From Caulobacter mirabilis (GTDB lineage: Bacteria > Pseudomonadota > Alphaproteobacteria > Caulobacterales > Caulobacteraceae): a DNA stretch of 64,000 nucleotides. The notes beneath the pieces were generated by a model. The model was not told the DNA's origin and made no database searches. It worked only from the letters and a program-made list of their open reading frames with translations. The DNA lies in contig NZ_CP024201.1 in the NCBI RefSeq assembly GCF_002749615.1, positions 4,073,001 through 4,137,000 on the forward strand, given 5' to 3'. The position numbers were made by a program, and so were the translations under genes. Of the stretch, positions 1 through 8,749 are shown piece after piece. Positions within the stretch are counted from its first letter, which is position 1; each line of letters opens with the position of its first letter.

Positions 1-439
1 CCACCACCTTCTTGGTGCCGTCGAGGGCGACACCCTCTTCGTCGCCGGTGATCAGGAAGCTCAGCGACCCCGTCGGCTCGCCCTCGGCCAGAACCTGGGC
101 CACAGCGGCCGTGAACGCGGCGATCGCGCCCTTCATGTCCACCGCGCCCCGGCCGATCAGGACCTCGTCGCTGACGGCGGCGTCGAACGGCCCGCTGGAC
201 CAGGCGGCGGCGTCGCCCGCCGGAACGACGTCGGTGTGGCCGGCGAAGCAGAGGTTCGGCCGCGCCGTCCCGCGCCGGGCGTAGAGGTTCTCGATCTCCC
301 CGAACCGCATCCGTCGGCACGCGAAGCCGAGGTCCTCGAGCGCACGCTGAAGAACATCCATCGCTCCCGCGTCGGCGGGGGTGACGGACGGGCGACGGAT
401 CAGGTCGCGGGCGAGATCCAGGGCGTCGAGCGAAGACAT
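1..439 (-). CDS. dapE: Succinyl-diaminopimelate desuccinylase, N-terminal part
   Basis: M20-family zinc peptidase that removes succinate from N-succinyl-LL-diaminopimelate in cytoplasmic lysine and peptidoglycan precursor synthesis. Only the first 146 residues are here; the 3' end lies beyond the left edge. The protein starts [14 protein letters not shown] at the ATG whose complement is 437-439. Visible family marks are the zinc His and Asp in CFAGHTD (about H68, D70), the bridging Asp in GRGAVDMKG (about D101) and the catalytic Glu pair in TGDEEG (about 134-135). dapD, the step that adds the succinyl group, lies 1.7 kb away on the same strand, but two other genes separate them. Partial gene, confident identity. 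Confidence 0.93.
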   Translation of the reverse strand, partial: MSSLDALDLARDLIRRPSVTPADAGAMDVLQRALEDLGFACRRMRFGEIENLYARRGTARPNLCFAGHTDVVPAGDAAAWSSGPFDAAVSDEVLIGRGAVDMKGAIAAFTAAVAQVLAEGEPTGSLSFLITGDEEGVALDGTKKVV

Positions 440-617
440 CGACAGGTCGTTTAGGGCCCTTGTCGCGACGGTGCAAACCGATGCGCCCAACGCTGGCGGG
501 CCGACGCGGTTTTCAACCGCACACCGGCCCATTCTGGGCCGCCCAGACCGGGCGGGCGCTTCATTGAGGCGAGGGCCGGCTCCCTGCCAGATCAAGCGGT
601 CGCCAAGGAGATCGCCC

Positions 618-1244
618 ATGCAACTGCTCGATCATCACCTCCCGCCTCCCGCCCTGTTCGCGCTGTTCAGCGGCATGGGCTCGCGCCGCACGCCGGCCAA
701 GAAGACCGAAGCCGGCGACCGTCGGCCGGGCGAGGCGCGGGCCGACCGGTTCTTCCTGCACGTCCGCTCGGTCTCGGCCGACGGCTTCGCGCACCTGTTC
801 CAGTTCGCCCTGGTCGACGACTTCGGCAACGTGGCGGTCAGCGTCTTCGTGCGCGGCCGCAGCGACGTCGGCGGCCGCGATCCGTTCGCGGAGGAGAACG
901 ACGGCCCGCCGCCGCCGATCCCGGCGATCACCTGGGATCAGCTCGAGGACGCCCTCAAGCCCTGCCGGAACGGGTGGATCATCGCCTTCGGCCGCGTCCT
1001 GCACGGCAGCTTCCTGCCGGAAGGAATCCGCAGCGAGATCGCCAGCCTGGACTGCGCTCGCGCCCGCTTCACCAAGGTCGCCCGGCGGCGTGGCATCCAC
1101 GTGGGCCCCGCCGACCTGAGCGACGTCAACGACGCGCGCCGCCTGATCGGCCTGCCGCCGGTGCGGTCGTCGGACGCGGCCTTGCGCGCGCTGGGCCTTC
1201 GCGAGCTGTGGCGTTGGATGGATGCTGTCGAGGAAGGGCTTTGA
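618..1244 (+). CDS. Hypothetical protein, weakly exonuclease-like fold
   Basis: A 208-residue cytoplasmic protein of unknown function. The start at 618 is chosen because AAGGAG lies eight bases upstream; longer in-frame starts reach back to 381 without a ribosome site. The part from about residue 45 to 75 (FLHVRSV...[20 protein letters not shown]) has the spacing of the first strands of a DnaQ/RNase H-like exonuclease, and a later stretch ([19 protein letters not shown]) sits where the second motif would be, but the acidic catalytic residues are not clearly kept. I infer at most a degenerate nuclease fold. It stands alone between dapE and a convergent regulator, 11 bases from the latter's stop. 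Confidence 0.75.
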   Translation: MQLLDHHLPPPALFALFSGMGSRRTPAKKTEAGDRRPGEARADRFFLHVRSVSADGFAHLFQFALVDDFGNVAVSVFVRGRSDVGGRDPFAEENDGPPPPIPAITWDQLEDALKPCRNGWIIAFGRVLHGSFLPEGIRSEIASLDCARARFTKVARRRGIHVGPADLSDVNDARRLIGLPPVRSSDAALRALGLRELWRWMDAVEEGL

Positions 1245-1255
1245 CGGGAACCGTC

Positions 1256-1828
1256 TCAGTCCGGCTTCACGCCTTCCCAGAACAGCGGGCTGAGGGCGTA
1301 GAAGAACTGGTCGATGTCGCTGGACGGCCCCGAATAGTACAGGCCGTCCTCTTCACGGACCACCAGCTCGCGCTCGACCATCGAGGCCAGCTTCCGGCGG
1401 ACCGTCTCACGCGGAATGCGGGTGATGTCGGCCAGGCTCAGGACGTTCAGGCCGCGCCGCCGGACGATCACCGTCTGGGCGCCCTTGGCCTTGGCCTCGG
1501 CGGCGTAGTTGGCCGAGGCCAGCTCGGTCAGCATGAACACCAGGTGCAGCAGAAACTGGTCCAGGTCACCGTCGTAGCGTCCCCGCAGCTTGACCAGCAC
1601 CGACGAGAGCGAACCGCCCCAGCGGTAGAAGAAGCGGGACACATCGCGGCCGAGATAGTCGTCCACCCACTGCGCCGTTTGCGGGGGCGCGGGCCGGCGG
1701 CTTTCGACATGGATGGCCGGCGCGCTCAGGGAAGCGCCGGCGGCCCCGGTAAGATTAACACCCGCAAACCCGACTTCGGAATCAGGAACACGCGTGTAAT
1801 CAATGGCAACTCCGGCCCTATCGCGCAT
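1256..1828 (-). CDS. Helix-turn-helix regulator-like protein
   Basis: About 190 residues if it begins MRDRAGVAIDYTRV at 1828; the frame stays open to 1978, but that extension runs through AT-rich DNA that looks like promoter. The C-terminal third holds a likely winged helix: LSLADITRIPRETVRRKLASM followed by a wing (LVVREEDGLYY), the pattern of GntR/MarR/Crp-type DNA-binding domains. The middle (residues about 60-130) is helical with aromatic residues and has no motif I can name. No nearby target gene is obvious, since both neighbours are amino acid synthesis or hypothetical genes. Regulator role is inferred from the helix-turn-helix alone, and the start is uncertain. Confidence 0.72.
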   Translation of the reverse strand: MRDRAGVAIDYTRVPDSEVGFAGVNLTGAAGASLSAPAIHVESRRPAPPQTAQWVDDYLGRDVSRFFYRWGGSLSSVLVKLRGRYDGDLDQFLLHLVFMLTELASANYAAEAKAKGAQTVIVRRRGLNVLSLADITRIPRETVRRKLASMVERELVVREEDGLYYSGPSSDIDQFFYALSPLFWEGVKPD

Positions 1829-1924
1829 ATGGTTTACCCATCGTGCCGCTCGGCACCAAATCATCGCCCCCGACGAACGGAAGATGGAGCCGTTCGACTT
1901 CGAACAGCAACACCAAAGGACATG

Positions 1925-1985
1925 TCTTCGGAGCATTTCCTGTGGAAACAATGTTAAGGTTACTTTTAAATAAACCAATATTGTT
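1925..1985 (-). promoter_or_regulatory. AT-rich probable promoter region of the HTH gene
   Basis: This is the only clearly AT-rich stretch in the first 10 kb (TTAAGG, TTTTAAATAAA, CAATATTG). It lies just upstream of the helix-turn-helix gene and downstream of the dapD terminator. I cannot place -35 and -10 boxes with confidence. It may simply contain the regulator's own promoter. Confidence 0.35.
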
Positions 1986-2030
1986 CATCGAGTTCTTCAA
2001 CCAAACCGGGCCACGGTGCGCCCAGAACGA

Positions 2031-2060
2031 GAAAGGCCGCCCCGTGAGGAGCGGCCTTTC
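2031..2060 (-). terminator. Hairpin terminator after dapD
   Basis: Perfect 10-bp inverted repeat GAAAGGCCGC / GCGGCCTTTC with a 10-base loop, 34 bases beyond the dapD stop. The thymines sit inside the end of the stem and only a short pyrimidine tail follows, so it is a moderate rather than a strong intrinsic terminator. The symmetric sequence could act in both directions. Confidence 0.65.
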
Positions 2061-2093
2061 GAAGCCGATGACGATGTCCGCAGCCCTGCGGCG

Positions 2094-2939
2094 TCAGTCG
2101 CGCAGCAGATCGTTGATCGAAGTCTTGGACCGCGTCTGGGCGTCGACCGTCTTGACGATCACCGCGCAGTAGAGGCTCGGGCCGCCATGCGGATCGGGCA
2201 GGCTGCCCGGCACCACGACGCTGTAGGGCGGCACCTTGCCGACATGGACCTGGCCCGTCTTGCGATCGACGATCTTGGTGGTGGCCGACAGGTAGACGCC
2301 CATCGACAGCACCGCGCCCTGGCCGACGACCACGCCCTCCACGACCTCGGAGCGGGCGCCGATGAAGCAGTCGTCCTCGATGATGGTCGGATTGGCCTGC
2401 AGCGGCTCCAGCACGCCGCCGATGCCGACGCCGCCGGACAGGTGGACGCGCTTGCCGATCTGGGCGCAGCTGCCGACCGTGACCCAGGTGTCGACCATCG
2501 TGCCCTCGTCGACGTAGCCGCCGATGTTCACGAACGACGGCATCAGGATGACGTTCTTGGCGACATAGGCGCCGCGGCGGACGATCGCGCCCGGCACGGC
2601 GCGGAAGCCGGCCTCCTCGAACTGCGGCGCTTCCCAGCCGTCGAACTTGTTCGGCACCTTGTCCCACCAGGGGCCGACCGCGCCGCCCATGGCGCCGGCG
2701 CGCATGATCTCGTTCGGGTTCAGGCGGAACGACAGCAGCACCGCCTTCTTGGCCCACTGGCGGACGACCCATTCGCCGTCGATCTTCTCGGCCACGCGGA
2801 TCTTGCCGGAGTCGAGCTGGGCGAGGGTCTCCTCGACCGCGGTGCGCACCGCGCCCTGAGTCGCAACGCTGACGCCGTCACGGGCGTCCCAGGCGGCTTC
2901 GATCTCGAGTTCCAGGTCGGCGAGACTGACGGTGCTCAT
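2094..2939 (-). CDS. dapD: Tetrahydrodipicolinate N-succinyltransferase
   Basis: Transfers succinyl from succinyl-CoA to 2,3,4,5-tetrahydropyridine-2,6-dicarboxylate, the committed step of the succinylase route to diaminopimelate and lysine. The 281 residues match the usual family length. The N-terminal helical domain ends near residue 100. It is followed by a left-handed beta helix of hexapeptide repeats (for example [21 protein letters not shown] and [11 protein letters not shown]), and the protein ends [12 protein letters not shown]. It is the last gene of the chain argB-HAD-dapD: its ATG overlaps the stop of the HAD gene as ATGA, so the two are probably translationally coupled. A hairpin terminator follows at 2031-2060. 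Confidence 0.97.
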   Translation of the reverse strand: MSTVSLADLELEIEAAWDARDGVSVATQGAVRTAVEETLAQLDSGKIRVAEKIDGEWVVRQWAKKAVLLSFRLNPNEIMRAGAMGGAVGPWWDKVPNKFDGWEAPQFEEAGFRAVPGAIVRRGAYVAKNVILMPSFVNIGGYVDEGTMVDTWVTVGSCAQIGKRVHLSGGVGIGGVLEPLQANPTIIEDDCFIGARSEVVEGVVVGQGAVLSMGVYLSATTKIVDRKTGQVHVGKVPPYSVVVPGSLPDPHGGPSLYCAVIVKTVDAQTRSKTSINDLLRD

Positions 2940-3598
2940 GCGGGGCTCCCCTTCATCCTGGCTCCGGCGAGGAAGCCGGGCAGGTCATGCGTGCGGTGAT
3001 GGACGAAGTCGGCGGTCGAGGCGCCGGCATGCGGCCCGACCAGAACGGTGGTCATGCCCAGGGCGGCGGCGGGCGCCAGATTCTTCTCGCTGTCCTCGAA
3101 GAAGGCGGACCCGACGGCGGCGACGCCGTGGCGGCGCATCATCTTTTCGAAGGTTTCCGGCGCGGGCTTGGGAATGTAGTCGGCGGCGGAGATGTGGAAG
3201 ACGTCCTCGAAGGCGTCGGCGATCTGCAGCCGCTCGAGCACGCGCTCGGCATGGGCGGCCGAACCGTTGGTGAACACCAGCCGGCGCCCCGGCAGGCGCC
3301 GAAGCGCCGCCGCCATCGCCGGATCCGGCGTCAGCAGGTCCAGCGAAACCTGATGCACCTCGTCCAGGAACGCTTCCGGGTCGATCTGGTGGTTCTTCAT
3401 CAACCCGGCCAGGGTGGTGCCGTGCGTCTGGAAGTAGGTCTTCTGGATCGCCCGCGCCTCGTCGCGCGGGAGGCCGGTAAACCGTTCCATGAAATCGGTC
3501 ATCCGCTCCTCGATCTGGCGCATGAACCCGGTCTCGAGCGGGTACAGCGTGTTGTCGAGGTCGAACAGCCAGACGTCGATGTGGGCGAGGTCGGTCAC
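2936..3598 (-). CDS. HAD-family hydrolase, pyrimidine 5'-nucleotidase type
   Basis: A 220-residue haloacid-dehalogenase phosphatase. Motif I is FDLDNTLY with nucleophile D13 and acid/base D15, motif II is VFTNGS, and motif III plus IV are the Lys in KPAPETF and FFEDSEKN. This pattern is that of the SDT1/Pyr5-type pyrimidine nucleotidases, so a nucleoside monophosphate is a likely substrate, but substrate identity is inference. The start is a GTG overlapping the argB stop (GTGA), and its TGA overlaps the dapD start (ATGA). Sandwiched this way between an arginine and a lysine gene, it should be made at a fixed ratio with both. Confidence 0.9.
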   Translation of the reverse strand: MTDLAHIDVWLFDLDNTLYPLETGFMRQIEERMTDFMERFTGLPRDEARAIQKTYFQTHGTTLAGLMKNHQIDPEAFLDEVHQVSLDLLTPDPAMAAALRRLPGRRLVFTNGSAAHAERVLERLQIADAFEDVFHISAADYIPKPAPETFEKMMRRHGVAAVGSAFFEDSEKNLAPAAALGMTTVLVGPHAGASTADFVHHRTHDLPGFLAGARMKGSPA

Positions 3599-4509
3599 GC
3601 CTTGATCAGCGTCCCGGCGCCGAACTCGGTGAACAGCTCGACCAGCATGGCGTGCGGCCGGCGGCCGTCCAGAATGACCACCGCCTCGACGCCGTCCGCG
3701 ATCGCGGCCATGGCGGTTTCCAGCTTGGGGATCATGCCGCCGTTGGCGACGCCCGTGCGGATCAGCTCGGCGGCCTCGGCCACCGTCATCTGGCGGATCA
3801 GCTCGCCATTGCCGTCCTTCACGCCGGGGACGTCGGTCAGCAGCAGCATGCGCTTGGCCTTCAGCGCCCCGGCCAGGGCGCCGGCGACGGTGTCGGCGTT
3901 GACGTTGAAGGTCTGCCCCTCTTCCGACACGCCGATCGGCGCGACGACGGGGATGTAGTCCTTCTCGGAGTTGATCAGCACCTCGATCAGCTCGGCGTCG
4001 ACCTTTTGCGGCTCGCCGACGAAGCCGAGGTCGACGACCTGCTCGATGTTGCTGTCCGGATCCTTGCGCGTGCGCTCGGCCTTGGTGACGGTGATCAGCC
4101 GGGCGTCCTTGCCGGACAGGCCCACGCCCCGGACATCCGCTTCGCGGCCGGCCAGGGTGATCCAGTTGGCGATCTCCTTGTTGATCGCGCCCGACAGGAC
4201 CATCTCGGCGACCTCCATCGTCGCCTCGTCGGTGACGCGCAGCCCGTCGATGAACGTCGACTTCACCCCGGCGCGGTCGAGCATGCGCGAGATCTGCGGC
4301 CCGCCTCCGTGCACCACCACCGGGTGAAGGCCCATCAGCTTCAGCAGCACGGCGTCGGCGGCGAACAGCTTGGCCACCTCGTCCTCGCCCATGGCGTGGC
4401 CGCCGTATTTGATCACCACCGTCTCGCGGTCGTAGATCTGGATGTAGGGCAGCGCCTCCGCGAGGGTCTTGGCGGTGGCCCAGCCGGCTTCTTCGGACTT
4501 GGTGATCAA
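3595..4509 (-). CDS. argB: Acetylglutamate kinase
   Basis: Phosphorylates N-acetyl-L-glutamate with ATP, the second step of arginine synthesis, and is usually the feedback-inhibited step. The 304 residues fit the longer, arginine-sensitive hexameric type with an N-terminal helix (residues 1-25). Family marks are [10 protein letters not shown] (nucleotide-binding Lys), VVHGGGPQI (substrate loop), the sugar-phosphate turn near [11 protein letters not shown], and LLLTDVPGV followed by NGGMIPKLE. It is the first gene of argB-HAD-dapD. The upstream 390 bases hold no gene, so the operon promoter probably lies there. Confidence 0.97.
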   Translation of the reverse strand: MITKSEEAGWATAKTLAEALPYIQIYDRETVVIKYGGHAMGEDEVAKLFAADAVLLKLMGLHPVVVHGGGPQISRMLDRAGVKSTFIDGLRVTDEATMEVAEMVLSGAINKEIANWITLAGREADVRGVGLSGKDARLITVTKAERTRKDPDSNIEQVVDLGFVGEPQKVDAELIEVLINSEKDYIPVVAPIGVSEEGQTFNVNADTVAGALAGALKAKRMLLLTDVPGVKDGNGELIRQMTVAEAAELIRTGVANGGMIPKLETAMAAIADGVEAVVILDGRRPHAMLVELFTEFGAGTLIKA

Positions 4510-4896
4510 GGCAGGGGACTCCGTCGCGGCGCGCGGGTGCGATAGCGGATGGGGCCCCCGCTGTCACGTCGCGGGTGTCCCTGTTTCTCGGTTCCGCGGT
4601 CCCAGGCCTGGGCGGTTGGGGGGACAGATTCCCCATTCGCCGGGCGGGCCATACCCGCCGATCGCCCGGCAGGCGCATCCACGCGACCGCGACCCGCGTC
4701 CTCAACCACTTCGCGGACAACGCTTTCAGGCGGCAGGCTGGCGATCGGATCCGGTCTCATGCCTTCAGTCTAGGACCGTGGCGGAGGCGGCGGCGGAAAC
4801 GCCGTCTTTCCCCTTTCCAAAGGGGACCGATTGTCTCCTAAAGTCCCGCCTTGTCCCCGGACTATCCGTCTCGGGAGTCCCGTCTCCGGAGGCCGC
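4510..4896. other. Intergenic region between argB and a divergent hydrolase
   Basis: About 390 bases with no convincing gene. Short open frames (for example minus strand 4506-4760, which runs into argB) have no ribosome site and an Arg/Pro/Gly-rich composition typical of chance GC-rich frames. A tight palindrome CCCCTTT-CC-AAAGGGG lies at 4811-4826. Promoters for argB (leftward) and for the hydrolase (rightward) must lie here, but I cannot assign boxes. Confidence 0.6.
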
Positions 4897-5646
4897 ATGA
4901 CCGTCACGACCACAGCCTTCGCCAGTTTCGACGGCGCGCCGATCGCGGTGCACGAGATCGGCGAGGGGCGGCCGACGCTGATGCTGCACGGCTTCATCGC
5001 CACGGCGGAATTGAACTGGATCCTGCCGGGGATCGCCGACCGTGTCGCCGCCGCCGGCCGCCGGGTCATCATGCCCGACCTGCGCGGCCACGGCGGCTCG
5101 GCCGCGCCGACCGACCCGGCGACCTGGTCGCCCGACATCCTGCCTCGCGACCAGGAGGCGCTGATCAAAGGCCTGGGGCTAAGCGACTACGACCTGGTCG
5201 GCTATTCGCTGGGCGCGCGGACCGCCGTCCGCATGCTGGTGCGCGGCGCGACGCCCGAGCGGGTGGTGCTGGGCGGCATGGGCGACAGCGGGGTGATGGC
5301 GGCCGGCATGCGGGCGGCGATGTTCGAGGACTCGATCCGCAACGGCGAGAAGGCCGCCGATCCGAAGGCCGGCAAGATCATCCAGGCCCGCATCCGCCAG
5401 GGCGGCTTCGTTCCCGAAGCGCTGCTGGGGGTGCTGTCCAGCTTCGTGCCGACCACGGAGGACGAGCTGCGCAAGCTTGACCGGCCCATCCTCGCGGTCT
5501 GCGGCGAGCTGGACCAGGACAACGGCTCCCCCGAACGCCTGGCCGAACTGCTGCCCCGGGGCGTGGCGCAGCGCGTCCCCGGCACGCACCTCAGCGCCGT
5601 CGCAGAGCCCGCGCTGGCCGAGGCGATCGTGGCGTTCCTGGAGGGC
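4897..5646 (+). CDS. Alpha/beta-fold hydrolase
   Basis: A 249-250-residue serine hydrolase without signal peptide. The oxyanion region is LMLHGF (about 28-33), the nucleophile elbow is GYSLG with Ser104, the acid is probably the Asp in CGELDQDNG, and the base is the His in VPGTHLSAV near the end. PDLRGHGGS at about 60-68 is the usual family turn. The substrate cannot be told; the nearest characterised relatives are esterases and lactonases. The start at 4897 has CCGGAGG just upstream. Its TAG ends at 5649 and shares the CTAG palindrome with the stop of the convergent toxin gene. Confidence 0.88.
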
Positions 5647-5924
5647 TAGCGGTCTTCGAGCGCGTGGATGATGCGGAGGACGACGACCTCTCCCTCATCC
5701 ACCAGATACTGCATCACATAGCCAGCTCGTCCAAACGGGACGAAGAGTTGGCGCATGGAACCCAAACGCGCGCGATAGCCCCGCTCGGCCATCTCGCTTA
5801 AGCTGAGAAGCCCCGCCTCGATGGCGTCCATTGCCCGCTTGGCCGCCGCAGGATTCCGCTCCTGCAGAAAATCCGCCAATCGCAGAACATCACGCCGTGC
5901 CGTCGCCGCGAGGCGAACCCTCAC
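5646..5924 (-). CDS. RelE/ParE-family toxin
   Basis: A 92-residue basic protein of the ParE/RelE fold: MRVRLAATARRDVLRLADFL, then AAAKRAMDAIEAGLLSLSEM and a C-terminal strand set RQLFVPFGRAGYVMQYLVDEGEVVVLRIIHALEDR. The ending VVLRIIHALEDR is typical of ParE-type toxins, which poison DNA gyrase; RelE-type toxins cut mRNA on the ribosome. Which target applies cannot be read from sequence, though the absence of a clear RelE catalytic His/Arg set favours ParE. It overlaps the upstream antitoxin by 4 bases, and its stop shares CTAG with the convergent hydrolase. Confidence 0.88.
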   Translation of the reverse strand: MRVRLAATARRDVLRLADFLQERNPAAAKRAMDAIEAGLLSLSEMAERGYRARLGSMRQLFVPFGRAGYVMQYLVDEGEVVVLRIIHALEDR

Positions 5925-6118
5925 CGCTTGATGGTCCGACGCGACGCCACCTCTCTGCGGAGCTCCTCCATGAACTCATCGACCGAAATCGTCTCGCCTG
6001 TCCGCCGATACTCCTCGAGGCGCTCCAGGGCGATCGTCCAATCGCTGTCTACGGGCGCCCGGAACGGCGCACCGCCCTCGGCGACGCCTTCCGGCGGCGG
6101 CTTTCGATCGTTGCTCAT
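5921..6118 (-). CDS. Antitoxin partner of the ParE-like toxin
   Basis: A 65-residue acidic protein directly upstream of the toxin and overlapping it by 4 bases, the usual antitoxin-first order. The N-terminal 25 residues are Pro/Gly-rich and probably disordered; the C-terminal half (WTIALERLEEYRRTGETISVDEFMEELRREVASRR) is amphipathic helix of the kind that wraps a ParE toxin. No ribbon-helix-helix or AbrB DNA-binding domain is visible, so self-regulation may be absent or use another factor. The assignment rests on position and size more than on similarity. Confidence 0.8.
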   Translation of the reverse strand: MSNDRKPPPEGVAEGGAPFRAPVDSDWTIALERLEEYRRTGETISVDEFMEELRREVASRRTIKR

Positions 6119-6156
6119 GCCGGAAGGGTACGCTTCGCAGGTTGGCCCGGCAAGCT

Positions 6157-7608
6157 CTACCGGAACGGCGGCTCGTCGAAGGAGCGCAACTTACGAGAGT
6201 GCAAGTTCGGCCCTTCCGCGCGGAGCAGGTCCACCGTGGCGATGCCGATCTGCAGGTGCTGGCCGATGGCGCGCTCGTAGAAGGCGTTGGCCTGGCCGGG
6301 CAGCTTGATCTCGCCGTGCAGGGGCTTGTCCGACACACAGAGCAGCGTCCCGTACGGCACCCGGAAGCGATAGCCCTGGGCGGCGATGGTGGCGCTCTCC
6401 ATGTCGATGCCGACCGCCCGGCTCTGGTTGAAGCGCAGCGCCGAGGAGGTGTAGCGCAGCTCCCAGTTCCGATCGTCCGTGGTCACCACCGTGCCGGTCC
6501 GCAGACGGCTCTTCAGCGTCTCGCCGCTCTCGCCGCTGACATGCTTGGCCGCGTCATAGAGGGCGCGCTGGATCTCGGCGATGCTCGGGATCGGGATGTC
6601 GGGGGGCAGCACCGCGTCGAGGACATGATCGTCGCGCAGGTAGGCGTGGGCCAGGACGTAGTCGCCGATCCGCTGGCTGCCGCGCAGGCCGCCGCAGTGG
6701 CCGATCATCAGCCAGGCCTGCGGCCGCAGCACCGCCAGGTGGTCGGTGATGGTCTTGGCGTTCGAAGGGCCGACGCCGATGTTGACCAGCGTAATGCCCT
6801 GCCCGTCCGCCGTCATCAGATGGTAGGCCGGCATCTGGTGACGCCGCCACGGGCCGTTGGCCACCGCCAGCTCGGGATCGGGCGTGTCCGCGGTGATAAG
6901 AATGTTGCCCGGCGCCGACAGGGCGGTGAACCGCGTGCCCGGCTGGCGCAGCTGCTCGCAGCCCCAGCGGACGAACTCGTCGACGTAGCGATGGTAGTTG
7001 GTGAACAGGATGTAGGGCTGCACATGTTCGGCGGGCGTGCCGCTGTAGTGCTTCAGCCGGGCCAGCGAAAAGTCGGTCCGCAGCCCGTCGAACAGGGCGA
7101 GCGGCCGGGCCTCCTCCAGCACCGGGCTCCACATGCCGTCGGCCAGCTCGTCGCCGATATGGGCCAGTTCGGTGGTCGGGAACCAGCGGGCGATGTCGGC
7201 GGCGCTGACGTCCGCCAAGGCCAGGTCGCCGCCGTCCAGCACATAGGGGAACGGGATTTCCTGCAGCGACCGGCCAACGTCGACCGTGGCGCCGAAGTCC
7301 TTCATCACCAGGGCCAGCTGCTCGACCAGATAGTCCTTGAACATCGCCGGCCGGGTCACGGTGGTGGCGTAGCTGCCCGGCGTGCCGATGCGGGCATAGG
7401 CGCGACTGATGCGCGGATAGCCGTTCTCGCCGCTCCAATGCAGCCGAAGTTCGGGATAGGCGAAGGTCCCATCCAGGCGCGAGGCGGGATCAGGACGGGT
7501 TCCGTCGGTCAGGAATGCCTTGAGGGCGCCGCGCAGAGCGGAGACGGAGCGGTCGTATTCTTGGATAAGCCGTTCGACGATGACGGCTGCTTCTTTCTCA
7601 TGAGTCAT
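6157..7608 (-). CDS. amn: AMP nucleosidase
   Basis: Hydrolyses AMP to adenine and ribose 5-phosphate and so adjusts the adenylate pool in the cytoplasm. The 483 residues match the full-length bacterial enzyme: an N-terminal regulatory domain to about residue 170, then a nucleoside-phosphorylase-like domain with TLVNIGVGPSNAKTITDHLA, WLMIGHCGGLRGSQRIGDYVLAHAYLR and the substrate loop AVGIDMESATIAAQGYRFRVPYGTLLCVSDKPLHGE, whose MES and Asp residues are the hallmark of this family. It ends RSFDEPPFR. It is a single gene between the toxin pair and the divergent htpX. Confidence 0.96.
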   Translation of the reverse strand: MTHEKEAAVIVERLIQEYDRSVSALRGALKAFLTDGTRPDPASRLDGTFAYPELRLHWSGENGYPRISRAYARIGTPGSYATTVTRPAMFKDYLVEQLALVMKDFGATVDVGRSLQEIPFPYVLDGGDLALADVSAADIARWFPTTELAHIGDELADGMWSPVLEEARPLALFDGLRTDFSLARLKHYSGTPAEHVQPYILFTNYHRYVDEFVRWGCEQLRQPGTRFTALSAPGNILITADTPDPELAVANGPWRRHQMPAYHLMTADGQGITLVNIGVGPSNAKTITDHLAVLRPQAWLMIGHCGGLRGSQRIGDYVLAHAYLRDDHVLDAVLPPDIPIPSIAEIQRALYDAAKHVSGESGETLKSRLRTGTVVTTDDRNWELRYTSSALRFNQSRAVGIDMESATIAAQGYRFRVPYGTLLCVSDKPLHGEIKLPGQANAFYERAIGQHLQIGIATVDLLRAEGPNLHSRKLRSFDEPPFR

Positions 7609-7704
7609 GACTGCTTATAGCGACGCTGCGTGAACTTGGCGAGACAGCGCCCCGACACGGCCGGCGCCTTGCTGGCGCCGCGATGCGGGGCCACATGTCA
7701 GGCC

Positions 7705-8619
7705 ATGAACAACTCTGTACGCACCTTCATGCTTCTGGCCGGCCTGACGGCGCTGTTCGTCGTGGCCGGCTACTTCATCGGCGGAACCGCGGGGATGCTG
7801 ATCGCCCTGGTCCTGGCCGGCGGCATGAACCTGTTCAGCTACTGGAACGCCGACAAGATCGTCCTGAAGATGTACGGCGCGATCCAGGTCGACGAGAGCC
7901 ACCCGGAGCCGCTGATCCGCAACTATGTCGCCGACACTCTGGCGCTGGCCGACCGCGCGGGCATGCCGCGCCCGAAGGTCTACGTGATCCAGACCGAACA
8001 GCCGAACGCCTTCGCCACCGGCCGCAACCCTCAGAACGCCGCCGTCGCCGCGACGGTCGGCCTGCTGCGCCTGCTGGACCGGCGGGAGATTCGCGGCGTC
8101 ATGGCCCACGAACTGGCCCACGTGAAGAACCGCGACACCCTGACCATGACGGTCACCGCCACCATCGCCGGCGCGGTCTCGGCCCTGGCCAACATCGCCT
8201 TCTTCTTCGGCGGCGACCGCGACCGGCCGGCCGGGATGATCGGGACCATCCTGATCGCGATTCTCGCCCCCATCGCCGCCGCCCTGGTGCAGATGGCGAT
8301 CAGCCGCGGCCGCGAGTACGAGGCCGACCGCCACGGCGCCGAGATCAGCGGCGACCCGCAGGCCCTCGCGGACGCCCTGCGCAAGATGGAGGCCTACGCC
8401 CATCGCACCATCAACGAGACGGCCGAGCGCAACCCGGCGACGGGCCAGATGTTCATCATCAACCCCCTGGCGGGCAAGGGCGCGGACAACCTGTTCTCGA
8501 CCCACCCCAACACCGCCAACCGTGTCGAGGCGCTGATGAAACTGGCCGGCTCCGCACGCCCGCGGACGACGGGTTCCGCCGTCCCGCCGACCCCGACGCG
8601 CAAGGGTCCCTGGGCCTGA
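7705..8619 (+). CDS. htpX: Zinc metalloprotease HtpX
   Basis: Membrane M48 protease that degrades damaged or misassembled inner-membrane proteins. The 304 residues begin [27 protein letters not shown]. The zinc site is HELAH at 135-139 with the third ligand in the later [11 protein letters not shown] segment. There are two N-terminal membrane helices (about 8-24 and 28-45) and a hydrophobic pair near 160-205. The start at 7705 is preferred over upstream in-frame codons because the family begins here. An imperfect hairpin (8624-8671) follows the stop and may weakly terminate the message. Confidence 0.96.
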   Translation: MNNSVRTFMLLAGLTALFVVAGYFIGGTAGMLIALVLAGGMNLFSYWNADKIVLKMYGAIQVDESHPEPLIRNYVADTLALADRAGMPRPKVYVIQTEQPNAFATGRNPQNAAVAATVGLLRLLDRREIRGVMAHELAHVKNRDTLTMTVTATIAGAVSALANIAFFFGGDRDRPAGMIGTILIAILAPIAAALVQMAISRGREYEADRHGAEISGDPQALADALRKMEAYAHRTINETAERNPATGQMFIINPLAGKGADNLFSTHPNTANRVEALMKLAGSARPRTTGSAVPPTPTRKGPWA

Positions 8620-8749
8620 TCCCGGCGCCGCGCGCCATGCCTTTCTCAAGAAAAGGAATGGGCGCTGCGCCCCAGCTCATCCGCAAGTGCATGGACTAGC
8701 GGCGATTTCCCCGCCAGATAGGCGACCTCTTCACGGTGGGGAAATCCGT

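Noticed and set aside
2936..4720. A 594-residue frame joining the HAD gene to sequence over argB
   Set aside because: Its first part is an out-of-frame read of argB; the real HAD gene starts at the GTG at 3598.
4506..4760. 84-residue open frame upstream of argB
   Set aside because: No ribosome site, overlaps argB and has chance-like composition.
8620..8671. Intrinsic terminator after htpX
   Set aside because: The hairpin is imperfect and has no T run; mentioned with htpX only.
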